Part shown: positions 1 to 8,129 of the stretch, in pieces
How the letters are laid out: each line of letters opens with the position of its first letter
Position numbering within the stretch: position 1 is the stretch's first letter
Source of the DNA: an uncultured Blautia sp.
GTDB taxonomy: Bacteria; Bacillota; Clostridia; Lachnospirales; Lachnospiraceae
Length of the DNA: 64,000 bases
NCBI GenBank assembly: GCA_900543715.1
Contig: UQSX01000007.1
Span: 13,397-77,396 of the forward strand
Direction of reading: 5' to 3'
The notes under the pieces: generated by a model
The model's database searches: none
Seen by the model: the letters and a program-made list of their open reading frames with translations, nothing else
What the model was told of the DNA's origin: nothing
Program-made: the position numbers and the translations under genes

Positions 1-66
1 ATAACACACTATTTTTTTCAACCTTTTTTACAGAATAGGTTTTGCTAAATTTTTTTTATTTTTTTC

Positions 67-93
67 TTGACATTTTAAGACAAATCATATAAT
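67..93 (+). promoter_or_regulatory. Sigma-A promoter of the first tRNA-Leu gene
   Basis: A perfect -35 hexamer TTGACA is at 67-72. A -10 is either TATAAT at 88-93 (15 bp spacer) or TAATAT at 90-95 (17 bp spacer). The region is very AT-rich and lies about 40 bp before the mature tRNA 5' end. Confidence 0.75.
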
Positions 94-134
94 ATATATT
101 TTGCGCTTACGAAAACGCAAAACTTCATAGAAAT

Positions 135-218
135 GCAGGAGTGGCGGAATTGGCAGACGCGCAGGCTTCAGGTGCCTGTGGTAGCAATATCGTGTGGGTT
201 CAAGTCCCATCTCCTGCA
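135..218 (+). tRNA. tRNA-Leu (anticodon CAG), copy 1
   Basis: Acceptor arms GCAGGAG (135-141) and CTCCTGC (211-217) pair perfectly, with discriminator A at 218. The anticodon stem CAGGC/GCCTG encloses the loop TTCAGGT, giving anticodon CAG, which reads CUG codons. A long variable arm and a GGTTCAAGTCC T-arm make it a class II tRNA of 84 nt. The CCA end is not encoded (ACG follows). It has its own promoter and terminator, and its sequence is identical to the copy at 444-527. Confidence 0.97.
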
Positions 219-224
219 CGCTTT

Positions 225-260
225 AAGAATCTCAGTTATCAGGTACTGAGATTCTTTTTT
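225..260 (+). terminator. Rho-independent terminator of tRNA-Leu copy 1
   Basis: An 11 bp perfect stem, AAGAATCTCAG (225-235) with CTGAGATTCTT (246-256), closes a 10 nt loop and runs into six T residues at 255-260, seven bases after the tRNA. Confidence 0.85.
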
Positions 261-374
261 ATCCTGCAGTAAAGTCCTTCTGACTGCTCTATAGAATAAA
301 AGCCCTAAACTTTCACTGTTTTCAAAATTTCAAAAACATTTGATAAATTCCGAAAATAAAATTCAAATTTTCTA

Positions 375-403
375 TTGACATTTTCTCTTTTATCGTGTAT
401 TAT
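375..403 (+). promoter_or_regulatory. Sigma-A promoter of the second tRNA-Leu gene
   Basis: TTGACA at 375-380 and TATTAT at 398-403 are separated by exactly 17 bp. The mature tRNA starts 41 bp downstream. The copy therefore has an independent promoter rather than being processed from one tandem transcript. Confidence 0.8.
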
Positions 404-443
404 TTATTTCGTGCTCAAGAGCACACAATAAAATATCAGAAAT

Positions 444-527
444 GCAGGAGTGGCGGAATTGGCAGACGCGCAGGCTTCAGGTGCCTGTGGTAGCAATATC
501 GTGTGGGTTCAAGTCCCATCTCCTGCA
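444..527 (+). tRNA. tRNA-Leu (anticodon CAG), copy 2
   Basis: This 84 nt gene is base-for-base identical to copy 1, with the same acceptor stem, CAG anticodon, long variable arm and no encoded CCA. The flanks differ apart from a few bases before the 5' end, so the unit looks like an old duplication with separate promoters. A run of T residues at 530-537 follows, then the large palindrome at 544-679. Confidence 0.97.
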
Positions 528-543
528 TCTTTTTTTTGTTATT

Positions 544-679
544 AATCCAGCCATGCACAGTTAATTAAAAACAGCCGAAGGGGAATTTATTCATCTACGG
601 CTGTTTTTAATTAACTGTATAGGGCGTTTAGCTCAAGCATTATGCCGCTATTGCGGTATAATGCTTGCATGGCTGGATT
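544..679. repeat. Composite palindromic unit with 14 bp terminal inverted repeats
   Basis: The outer arms, 544-557 and 666-679 (AATCCAGCCATGCA and its exact complement), enclose two further hairpins: a 21 bp perfect stem (557-577 with 598-618) and a 15 bp stem with one G-T pair (634-648 with 653-667). Folded as RNA this makes a branched three-way structure. No coding capacity is evident. It could be a small non-autonomous palindromic element or simply stacked terminators between the tRNA gene and clpX; no clear target-site duplication is visible. Confidence 0.6.
557..618. terminator. Bidirectional terminator-like 21 bp hairpin
   Basis: Arms 557-577 and 598-618 pair perfectly around a 20 nt loop. 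The stem core is CAGCCG/CGGCTG, followed by TTTTT on both strands because the arm carries AAAAA on its other side. On the plus strand it would end tRNA-Leu copy 2; on the minus strand it could stop readthrough from clpX. It is the left inner hairpin of the larger palindromic unit. Confidence 0.7.
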
Positions 680-705
680 TTTCTTTAAATGCACAGAGAA
701 TATAA

Positions 706-743
706 AAATAACCTCAGGGAAGTTCACTTACCTGAGGTTATTT
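706..743 (-). terminator. Rho-independent terminator of clpX
   Basis: A perfect 13 bp stem, 706-718 with 731-743 (core CCTCAGG/CCTGAGG), has a 12 nt loop. On the minus strand it ends in a T-rich tract. It is about 50 bp past the clpX stop codon. A further small hairpin (TTGAGCG/CGCTCAA, 757-773) lies between it and the gene. Confidence 0.75.
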
Positions 744-792
744 CTATATTCTCGTATTGAGCGTTTCGCTCAAGGAACTGGTCTTTCTATGT

Positions 793-2226
793 TTAGTGCA
801 TTTCCAGCTGCGGCATCTCCTGCCCCCGCAGCAGGATCCTCGGACCTCCGGTATGTTGAATATATTCTTTGGTAATGATCACCTCTCCGATACTGTCATC
901 TTTGGGAATCTCATACATAATATCCAGCATATATTCTTCCAGAATCGCTCTTAATGCTCTTGCTCCGGTATGTTTTTCCATTGCCAGATCTGCAATAGCC
1001 TCCAAAGCTCCCTGTTCAAACTCCAGCTTCACTTCATCCATGGCCAGAAGCTTCTGATACTGTTTTAAAATGGCATTTTTCGGCTCCTTAAGAATCTCTA
1101 CCAGCATATCTCTGGTAAGTCCTTTTAAAGCGAAAATAACCGGGAGACGTCCCAGGAATTCCGGGATCATGCCAAACTTTCTCAGATCATCCACCGTTAC
1201 CTTCTCCAAAAGGCTGTCGTCATGGTCATACTTATCTTTCAGGTCTGCCTGGAATCCAATAGAAGCAGTCTTATTCAGACGCTCTTTCACGATCTCCTCT
1301 AAATCTGGAAACGCCCCGCCGCATATAAACAAAATATTTCTGGTGTCTACGGTTGTAAGAGGAACCATGGCATTCTTACTGTTTGCACCTACTGGTACTT
1401 CCACTTCACTTCCTTCCAGAAGCTTGAGCATTCCCTGCTGTACTGCCTCTCCGCTGACATCTCTTTGGTTCGTATTTTTCTTTTTGGCGATCTTATCAAT
1501 CTCATCTATGAAAATAATCCCATGCTCTGCCTTCTCCACGTCATTGTCTGCGGCGGCCAGCAGTTTGCTGACTACACTTTCAATGTCATCGCCAATATAG
1601 CCTGCCTCTGTAAGAGAGGTGGCATCCGTGATAGCCAGAGGTACGTCCAGAAGCCGGGCAAGAGTTTTTACCATATAAGTCTTACCGCTTCCTGTAGGAC
1701 CGATCATAAGCATATTGGATTTCTCAATTTCTACATCATCCGTGTTCTCGGCAAACACCCTTTTATAGTGATTATAAACTGCTACCGACATAACCTTCTT
1801 AGCATGGTCCTGTCCGATCACATACTCATCCAGACTGGCTTTGATCTTGTGAGGAGCCGGAATACTCTTGATATCAAACACCTTAGGCGCTACTTTTTCC
1901 TTTGGCTTCTCCTGTCTCTTTTTAACTTTTTGTCTGTCGGGAATCTGATTCTGAAGGGAGCTTAGATCGATCATGCTGATATTCGGCATGTTGGGAATAT
2001 TTTTCATCAGCTCATCATAGTTGATGCTGCTGTTATTCATTGTGTCAAAGCTTCTCTGCATACAGTCTGTGCAGATATGGATGTTATTTGGCAGATCGAT
2101 CATTTTGCCTGCCTTACTCTCTGGCCGTCTGCACATAAAACATATTTTTTCATAAGTATCTTTTTTTTCCTTATCTTCCTTATCAGCAGAAGAGGTTGTC
2201 TCTAAATATTCTTTATCATCTGGCAT
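793..2226 (-). CDS. clpX: ClpX-family AAA+ unfoldase (ATP-binding subunit of Clp protease)
   Basis: This 477-residue protein is longer than typical ClpX (about 410-425). It has an N-terminal C4 zinc site (C29, C32, C52, C55), a linker of about 50 residues rich in Asn, Met and Lys, then the AAA+ module: Walker A GPTGSGKT (176-183), the GYIG pore loop (209-212), Walker B with DE at 241-242, and an IGF tripeptide (323-325), the known ClpP-docking loop. It should unfold substrates and feed them to ClpP. No tig or clpP lies beside it, unlike the usual tig-clpP-clpX order, so it may be a second, divergent ClpX. Family assignment is firm; whether it is the main ClpX is open. Confidence 0.92.
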   Translation of the reverse strand: MPDDKEYLETTSSADKEDKEKKDTYEKICFMCRRPESKAGKMIDLPNNIHICTDCMQRSFDTMNNSSINYDELMKNIPNMPNISMIDLSSLQNQIPDRQKVKKRQEKPKEKVAPKVFDIKSIPAPHKIKASLDEYVIGQDHAKKVMSVAVYNHYKRVFAENTDDVEIEKSNMLMIGPTGSGKTYMVKTLARLLDVPLAITDATSLTEAGYIGDDIESVVSKLLAAADNDVEKAEHGIIFIDEIDKIAKKKNTNQRDVSGEAVQQGMLKLLEGSEVEVPVGANSKNAMVPLTTVDTRNILFICGGAFPDLEEIVKERLNKTASIGFQADLKDKYDHDDSLLEKVTVDDLRKFGMIPEFLGRLPVIFALKGLTRDMLVEILKEPKNAILKQYQKLLAMDEVKLEFEQGALEAIADLAMEKHTGARALRAILEEYMLDIMYEIPKDDSIGEVIITKEYIQHTGGPRILLRGQEMPQLEMH

Positions 2227-2329
2227 ATCTGTACCCTCTCTCTTTCCTTTACCTAAACTGCTACAATTTTCAAATTATGACGTCTTGCTCCAGTCGGCGC
2301 CCGGCGCCCTAAAAGCATTTAACGTCAGT

Positions 2330-2358
2330 ATATTATCATAAAACCACTTATCCAACAA
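2330..2358 (-). promoter_or_regulatory. Candidate promoter of clpX
   Basis: On the minus strand TTGTTG (2353-2358) and TAATAT (2330-2335) are 17 bp apart. The implied leader of about 95 nt contains a GC-rich tandem CGGCGCC pair at 2295-2308. The match is moderate, so this is a candidate only. Confidence 0.4.
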
Positions 2359-2442
2359 GTAAACTTTTTATAAACCAGCCAAAGTTCCCCTTGTTCAGTG
2401 TAACCAGCTCTTCCCTGCCCTTGTTGTCAGCATATATAAAAG

Positions 2443-2491
2443 CAGACAGAAGCCAGGGAAATAGTTCTGCCTCTTCCCTGGCCGCTGTCTG
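2443..2491 (-). terminator. Rho-independent terminator of htrA
   Basis: Stem parts CAGACAG/CTGTCTG (2443-2449 with 2485-2491) and GCCAGGGAA/TTCCCTGGC (2452-2460 with 2474-2482) stack with small internal loops. On the minus strand a short T-rich stretch follows. The hairpin starts about 20 bp after the stop of the protease gene. Confidence 0.75.
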
Positions 2492-2511
2492 TTTCTTTTT
2501 CTTATTACGGT

Positions 2512-4200
2512 TTATTCGCCGCTCTGAGATGAGCTTTGTGCATCACTTTTTGCGCCTAAGGTGATCGTTAAGGTCTGTTCCTTATACTCGCCGCCTTCTG
2601 CTCTTGCGACTACAATCTCTACCTGCTCACCTGCCTTATAATAAGACAACTGATTCGTAAGATTATCATATGTCTGTACGGTAGTACCGTCAAATTTCTG
2701 AATGATATCTCCTGTCAGGATACCCGCCTGGTCTGCCGGTCCTCCTTCCTCAACGCTGCGTACAAAGACACCTACCGGCATATTATACATTTCTTCTGTG
2801 TTGCTGGAAACATCAAGGCAGGTGATCCCCAGATATGCTGCCTGGCTTTCATCTTCCACTTTTTCTCTTGTTTCTTTGTTCATCAGTTCTTCCAGGATTG
2901 GTTCTGCACGACTGATAGGAATGGCAAATCCCATGCCTTCTACAGAATCAGAGGCGATCTTAGAGGAATTAATGCCCACAACTTCTCCATTCATGTTCAG
3001 CAGAGCTCCGCCGCTGTTTCCGGGATTAATTGCAGCATCGGTCTGGATAAAAGTACCGTTTACATCCTCAGAATTTACCTGCTTATTTAAAGCGCTTACA
3101 TAACCTGATGTTACCGACTGTCCATAGCCTAAAGCATTGCCGATGGCCACTACCTGTTCTCCAACTACCAAGTCATCTGAGCTTCCCAGATTAGCAACTT
3201 TAATCTGGCCACGGACATCTTCCGGTATATCGGAGATATTAACAGATACTACTGCCAGATCGTTGTCCACATCTGTCCCTTTCACCTGTGCTGTCACTGC
3301 TGTGCCGCCTTCCAAATCTGTACTGCTATCCTCCGAATCTGCGCTTGTATTTGTCACATCATTTGAAGAGCTGGCCGCCGTACCATCCTGATTCGTGAAG
3401 CATACGCTGAGGCTGGTAGCATTTTCTACCACATGATTGTTTGTGGCGATCAGAAGTTCCGTATCATTCTGTCCTACAATAATACCAGAACCGCTGCTCT
3501 CAGTCTGCTGTTCCTGGCTTTCTCCGCCAAATCCGAAATAATATCCAAAATAGTTCGGGATCTCCTGAACACTGATACTTGTGATCGCTACAACAGAAGG
3601 CATAACGTTTTCCGCTACCTGAGAAACGCTTCCCTGGGCAGAAGATGAAGCAGAAGAGGTACCGCTATCTGTGTTCGTCAGCTGGGCCTGTGCAATCTGT
3701 GTATTCTCTTCCGGCATCAGCTGTCCGCCCACATAGTTTACGCCCTGGAACACCAGGCCTGCCACCAAACCGAATACTGCAGCGCAGGCTGCTGCCAAAC
3801 CAATTTTTCTCGCTGGGCCTGAGCCATGTTTTTTCTTCTCTTTCTTTTCTGGCGGAACGGGTGATGCAAATTGATAGGAAGTGTAACGGTTCGTTTTACT
3901 TCCCTCAGTTTCTTTTTTCCCGCCTGCTGTGTTTTTTTCCTCAGAGCTTCCTGTGGTCTCCTGCCGGGCTTCTGAGGCTTTTCTGTAGGTACGGGCATAA
4001 TAAGGATTTTCCTCACTTGGAGCCTCCTGAGGTTCCTGGACAGGCTGCTGCTGTGAAGCCTTCTCTGTCTCCCCAGAGTTCTTCATCACAAAGGAATCTC
4101 CCCGCATAAAAGCGTCTTCCCTGGAATTCTCCGCAGATGTTTCCGTATTCTTTTCCGGCTCACTGCCTGTATCATTTATATTTTTAAATTCGTCACTCAT
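2512..4200 (-). CDS. htrA: HtrA/DegP-type membrane-anchored serine protease with PDZ domain
   Basis: Of 562 residues, the first 130 are a charged, low-complexity cytoplasmic region, followed by one membrane span (about 133-155). The trypsin-like domain carries the triad His256 (NNHVVENA), Asp314 (DNDLAVV) and Ser396 (GNSGGAL). One PDZ domain covers about 453-548. HtrA proteases degrade or refold damaged proteins at the cell surface. An unusual Ser/Thr/Asp-rich insertion (about 269-300) sits between the His and Asp segments, where most homologues have a short loop. The gene stands alone with its own terminator; an AAAGGAAG site precedes the ATG. Confidence 0.93.
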   Translation of the reverse strand: MSDEFKNINDTGSEPEKNTETSAENSREDAFMRGDSFVMKNSGETEKASQQQPVQEPQEAPSEENPYYARTYRKASEARQETTGSSEEKNTAGGKKETEGSKTNRYTSYQFASPVPPEKKEKKKHGSGPARKIGLAAACAAVFGLVAGLVFQGVNYVGGQLMPEENTQIAQAQLTNTDSGTSSASSSAQGSVSQVAENVMPSVVAITSISVQEIPNYFGYYFGFGGESQEQQTESSGSGIIVGQNDTELLIATNNHVVENATSLSVCFTNQDGTAASSSNDVTNTSADSEDSSTDLEGGTAVTAQVKGTDVDNDLAVVSVNISDIPEDVRGQIKVANLGSSDDLVVGEQVVAIGNALGYGQSVTSGYVSALNKQVNSEDVNGTFIQTDAAINPGNSGGALLNMNGEVVGINSSKIASDSVEGMGFAIPISRAEPILEELMNKETREKVEDESQAAYLGITCLDVSSNTEEMYNMPVGVFVRSVEEGGPADQAGILTGDIIQKFDGTTVQTYDNLTNQLSYYKAGEQVEIVVARAEGGEYKEQTLTITLGAKSDAQSSSQSGE

Positions 4201-4306
4201 AACTCATGCTTCCTTTCCTCAAATGATCTCTTTTTCTTTTTACATGACTAAGTCTACCAACCAATTGTGTTCAAATTGTGATAAAAAAACAAAGAAAACG
4301 TGAAAA

Positions 4307-5224
4307 TCATTCTCTGTTCTTCCAATATCCCGGACTCATGGTAAACCTTAACACCAGGGCCATCGGAAGCTTCCTGTAGATTTTTCCCATTCTGTATCCC
4401 AGGAATTTAAACCCGCTACTCATGACCAACTGGGGAAGAAGCCAGGGTTTCCTTTTCTTCAGCAGATACTTCCCGGTGCTTTTTACCAGACGGATGCCCT
4501 CACCTTCAGAAGGCATTCCCTTAAAGATTTCCGGATGATCCGCCTGAGACACTGCCAGATCAAAGTTCCGTTTAAACTGCTGAATCCAGCTGTAATTATG
4601 AGAATGGATCACACAGGCATCTGCTGCATAAAAAATCCCGTAGCCTGCTTTCACCATATTGCCCGCCATGATCATATCTTCATTAAATATCACCGGAAAT
4701 GTAAAGCCTCCCAGTTCTTCATAAACGCTTTTTCTGTATGCCGCACAAACATTTGAACAAAAAAAAGTTTTGATTCCCAGTCTGGATATATCATTCTTTG
4801 TTTTCTTCAAACTGTTTTCAGGATAGTTAAAAGAACGGGTATATCTCTCAATCATCCGGCAGTCCTGATCGGGAAGCTGTCTGCCGTATACCGCTGCCAC
4901 CTGAGGATCCCTGAAGGGCTTCAACAGATTTTCCACCGTATATCTGTCTGCCGGCACCGCATCTTGTGTAAAAAATATAAGGAACTCACTGTCTGCCATT
5001 TCTGCTGCCTGCGCTCTGGTTCTTCCATGGTCAAACTCTTCTTTGGAAATATGAAAGACCTGGACCCCTTTGGCTCCGCTGATCATAGAATCCTTCCAAA
5101 ACTTTTCCTCAGTATTCATGATAATGATTTTGTCGGGAAAAATTGTCTGCTTTTTTAGCCCCTCTATCAGTCTAGAAAATTTATCACCCGGCTTATAAGT
5201 CGGCACGATCACAGTCACACTCAT
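4307..5224 (-). CDS. GT2 family glycosyltransferase (rhamnosyltransferase-like)
   Basis: This 305-residue protein begins with the GT-A fold signature VTVIVPTYKPGDKF and has FFTQDAVPAD near residue 90, which fills the DxD nucleotide-sugar position in this subgroup. The HGRTRAQA stretch is typical of rhamnosyltransferase-like GT2 enzymes. There is no membrane span, so it should act on a lipid-linked acceptor at the cytoplasmic face. It is downstream of the LCP gene across a hairpin and carries its own AGGAG site. The sugar specificity cannot be read from sequence. Confidence 0.8.
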   Translation of the reverse strand: MSVTVIVPTYKPGDKFSRLIEGLKKQTIFPDKIIIMNTEEKFWKDSMISGAKGVQVFHISKEEFDHGRTRAQAAEMADSEFLIFFTQDAVPADRYTVENLLKPFRDPQVAAVYGRQLPDQDCRMIERYTRSFNYPENSLKKTKNDISRLGIKTFFCSNVCAAYRKSVYEELGGFTFPVIFNEDMIMAGNMVKAGYGIFYAADACVIHSHNYSWIQQFKRNFDLAVSQADHPEIFKGMPSEGEGIRLVKSTGKYLLKKRKPWLLPQLVMSSGFKFLGYRMGKIYRKLPMALVLRFTMSPGYWKNRE

Positions 5225-5298
5225 AAATTATCTCCTGTTAAAAATATAATTTCCTGGTTTACGGATACCTTTTTCCTCTGCCCCGGCGGTCAGAAGCG

Positions 5299-5337
5299 CA
5301 AGAAAAGGAAGCACACCGAAGCTGCTTCCTTTTCTTG
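5299..5337 (-). terminator. Hairpin terminator after the LCP gene
   Basis: A perfect 15 bp stem (5299-5313 with 5323-5337, core AAGGAAGC/GCTTCCTT) has a 9 nt loop and lies about 50 bp after the LCP stop codon. The T residues are within the arm and no long T run follows, so termination may be partial. Confidence 0.6.
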
Positions 5338-5389
5338 ATAAAGGGACAGTAGTTTTTAAATAGCAGGAATCCTCTTCTGATGTATCCTC

Positions 5390-6592
5390 TTAACCATTGT
5401 CACTCTCTGATCCATCACTGCTCTGGGTGGAAGAGTCTCCCTCATCCAGCAGATATTTTCTCTCGTCCGCCACATAGCTTTCCCCAAAACCAGTACGGTC
5501 TACAACAAAATCACTGCGTACCGTAACTGTCTCGGAAGGCTGATAATCCTCATCGGAAAATAAAAATTCATGAAGATATTTTACATTGGTCTCCAGGGTT
5601 GTAGGGATGATACAGTCCAGTCCGGTAACTGGCTGGGTCAGCTCTGCTCCCATCACATAGTCCACAGGAAATCCCGTATTCTCTCCCATGCTGTAGGTCA
5701 TAATACTCATTCCCAGCTTAATAAGCTCTGATTTTGAAAAATTTGTCTGTATAAGGGGGAACACCTGGTCCACAATATCATTCAATGTTCCGAATCCGGC
5801 AGATTTGGCCTTATCTGCCAGCATGTCAAGTACCAGTCTCTGTCTCTCCGTTCTTCCTTGATCCCCGGAAGCAGTCTGACGGATACGGCAGTAGGCAGTC
5901 ACCTGAACCCCGTTCAAGTGATAAGTTCCTAAGATCTGTGACTGATCATCCGGAGCTGGATCCGGCTTTTCAATAGGTGTATAGTCCATACCTGTCTGTT
6001 CTGCCGTCTCTACACAATGATTGTTCATATGCTCGATTTCTTCATATGACATAGGAATATCCAAGCCGCCCAGGCAGTCTACCACCGTAGCCATAGCGCT
6101 GAAATCTACAGACACATAATTTTCAATATCCAGATCCATATTGGTATTCATCATATTCACTGCCTGTACCGGACCTCCCCGAAGATAGGCAGAATTGCAC
6201 TTATTATAAATGCCATTTCCGTACTCATCTTCATCTACCCGCAGGTAGGTGTCTCGGTAAAGGGACACCAGACGGATTTCTTTTGTATCGTTATTAATAC
6301 TGGCAATAATGGCAGTATCGCTGTTGCCGTACAATCCTTCATCTTCCGTCCGCTTATCCACGCCAAATAAGGCAATATTGGTATAGCCGCTGAGTACTTC
6401 ACTTCCCGCTACAGTCTCATTGATCTGTACCTCCTGATCATCTGTCGCCTGAGTAAAATTCAGATTATCCATCCTCTTATTAATCTGCGTATAAATAAAC
6501 AAAACTCCCACCAGCAGGACCAGTACAAGAATCTCAAATCCGAAAAGGATCTTCCTCCCTATATGTCTCTTCTTTTTTTTCATCTTAGACAT
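5390..6592 (-). CDS. LytR-CpsA-Psr (LCP) family cell-wall glycopolymer ligase
   Basis: The 400-residue protein has a basic N-terminus, one membrane span (about 12-34) and an extracellular LCP domain with conserved LFGVDKR (near 74-80), the LVSLYRDTYL strand and a CRIRQTASGDQGR segment holding the arginines that bind the pyrophosphate lipid. LCP enzymes move undecaprenyl-linked polymers onto peptidoglycan. A Ser/Asp-rich tail ends the protein. It lies 18 bp downstream of the WbaP-like gene, so the initiating and the attaching enzymes are probably co-transcribed. An AAAGGGG ribosome site supports the ATG. Confidence 0.92.
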   Translation of the reverse strand: MSKMKKKKRHIGRKILFGFEILVLVLLVGVLFIYTQINKRMDNLNFTQATDDQEVQINETVAGSEVLSGYTNIALFGVDKRTEDEGLYGNSDTAIIASINNDTKEIRLVSLYRDTYLRVDEDEYGNGIYNKCNSAYLRGGPVQAVNMMNTNMDLDIENYVSVDFSAMATVVDCLGGLDIPMSYEEIEHMNNHCVETAEQTGMDYTPIEKPDPAPDDQSQILGTYHLNGVQVTAYCRIRQTASGDQGRTERQRLVLDMLADKAKSAGFGTLNDIVDQVFPLIQTNFSKSELIKLGMSIMTYSMGENTGFPVDYVMGAELTQPVTGLDCIIPTTLETNVKYLHEFLFSDEDYQPSETVTVRSDFVVDRTGFGESYVADERKYLLDEGDSSTQSSDGSESDNG

Positions 6593-6610
6593 TTTTGTTC
6601 CCCTTTATCT

Positions 6611-8008
6611 TTAATAAGCGTTTTTATTTACAAAGCCTTTAAAAACCGTCAAAAATAAGATCTTTATATCCAGCCCAAGTGTCCAGTTCTCAATATAATA
6701 AAGATCATATTCTATTCTTTTCCGGATAGAAGTATTTCCTCTGTACCCATTGACCTGAGCCCAGCCGGTAATTCCCGGCCGTACCTGATGCTTGATCATA
6801 TACCTTGGAATCTCTTCTTTGAATTTTTCTACGAAAAAAGGTCTTTCCGGTCTGGGGCCCACCAGACTCATTTGGCCTTTTAGTACATTAAAAAGCTGAG
6901 GCAGCTCATCAATGCTGGTCTTTCTCATAAATTTTCCAAAGCCAGTCACTCTCGGGTCGTCCTTTACTGTCCATCTGGTCTTTTCTTTTTCCGGGGCCTG
7001 GACTTCCATGGAACGAAATTTATACATCATAAACGGCTGGTTATGAAGTCCCACTCTTTCCTGTTTAAAAATCAGCGGTCCCGGTGACGTAAGCTTGATC
7101 ATGATCACGGAAAATAACATGACCGGCGAAAAAATAACAATCGCACACAGGGATCCTACAATGTCCATCATCCGTTTCAGCACTGCATAATAAGTATTCG
7201 TCAGCGGCACATGCCGGATATTGATCACCGGAAGCCCCAGAATGTCTTCCGTATAAGGTTTAGTAGGTATAACCCTATTATAGTCAGGAATAAATTTTGT
7301 ATGCACTCCTGACTTTTCACAGAGGGCTACAATCTCCTCCAGCCGGTAATATTCATTTAATCCCAGAGTAATGGCAATCTCATCCAGATGATTCTGGGGA
7401 AGGATCACCATAAGGTTTGCAATTCTTCCCAGAACTTTTACTCCCTTATATTCTGTTCCCGCCTCAATATGATCGTCCAGAATTCCCCGGATCTTATATC
7501 CCCACTGAGGATTTGCTATGATCCTGTCAATATATTCTTCTGCTGCATGACTGTATCCTACAAGAAGTATATGCTTCAGATTATATCCTTTTTTTCTCAT
7601 GCTTCTGAGAAAATACCGGATCAGATTCCGAAGCCCGGTTTCCATAAGGATATTCACAAAATAAAAAATAGCCAGCAGCTCTCTGGAAAAATGCATCATC
7701 TTTATCAGGTACAACACACCTAGGATCAAAGCAATCCCGACTGTATTGGCCTTGACGATATTCCACATTTCCAGCCGTCTGCCCTGTACCCTCTTAGGCG
7801 TATATAAACTGAATAGATAATATAAAAACAGATACACCGGAACAATTGGCAGAATGGCCACGGCATATGTCCTGAAAGGAAGTGCTCCCACGTCCTGATC
7901 CAGGAAAAGAAATTTGATCACCCATGCAATCAGATAGGCAATCACAATAACAAAAGCATCCAACACTACATGAAGGCGGTTAAAATGCTTCTGGTTTTCT
8001 TTTATCAA
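6611..8008 (-). CDS. Polyprenyl-phosphate sugar-1-phosphate transferase (WbaP/WcaJ-like)
   Basis: This 465-residue protein has about four N-terminal membrane spans, a central nucleotide-binding-like (CoA-binding/Rossmann) region around 145-260, another hydrophobic segment and the C-terminal bacterial sugar transferase domain with FKQERVG, MYKFRSM, KTSIDELPQLFNVL, SLVGPRPE and PGITGWAQVNGYRG. These enzymes load the first sugar phosphate onto undecaprenyl phosphate and commit a repeat unit to synthesis. The start is TTG, chosen because the next ATG would remove the first conserved span and because AAAGGGTG precedes it by 8 bases. It heads a short operon with the LCP gene. Confidence 0.92.
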   Translation of the reverse strand: MIKENQKHFNRLHVVLDAFVIVIAYLIAWVIKFLFLDQDVGALPFRTYAVAILPIVPVYLFLYYLFSLYTPKRVQGRRLEMWNIVKANTVGIALILGVLYLIKMMHFSRELLAIFYFVNILMETGLRNLIRYFLRSMRKKGYNLKHILLVGYSHAAEEYIDRIIANPQWGYKIRGILDDHIEAGTEYKGVKVLGRIANLMVILPQNHLDEIAITLGLNEYYRLEEIVALCEKSGVHTKFIPDYNRVIPTKPYTEDILGLPVINIRHVPLTNTYYAVLKRMMDIVGSLCAIVIFSPVMLFSVIMIKLTSPGPLIFKQERVGLHNQPFMMYKFRSMEVQAPEKEKTRWTVKDDPRVTGFGKFMRKTSIDELPQLFNVLKGQMSLVGPRPERPFFVEKFKEEIPRYMIKHQVRPGITGWAQVNGYRGNTSIRKRIEYDLYYIENWTLGLDIKILFLTVFKGFVNKNAY

Positions 8009-8059
8009 GGTTTTATCACCCTTTGCTCAAACATGTAACACATGTAATATTTTCTTAAT

Positions 8060-8088
8060 AATATATCATAGTTCCACTCAGAACGCAA
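8060..8088 (-). promoter_or_regulatory. Candidate promoter of the WbaP-LCP operon
   Basis: On the minus strand TTGCGT (8083-8088) and TATATT (8060-8065) are 17 bp apart, with a leader of about 50 nt. The 120 bp between the two genes contains no strong terminator, so some readthrough from the upstream glycosyltransferases is possible. Confidence 0.45.
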
Positions 8089-8129
8089 CAATGGATTAAG
8101 TCTCCAAAATATCCTCCCCTTAAGATCGC

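Noticed and set aside
1070..1600. A 176-residue plus-strand open frame inside clpX
   Set aside because: It is antisense to conserved AAA+ motifs, has no ribosome site and no protein-like domain; the same holds for the other long antisense frames under htrA, recD2, uvrA and lepA.
4201..4306. Operator formed by repeated AATTGTG upstream of htrA
   Set aside because: Two short AATTGTG repeats occur, but they are direct and AT-rich, and no matching promoter was clear.
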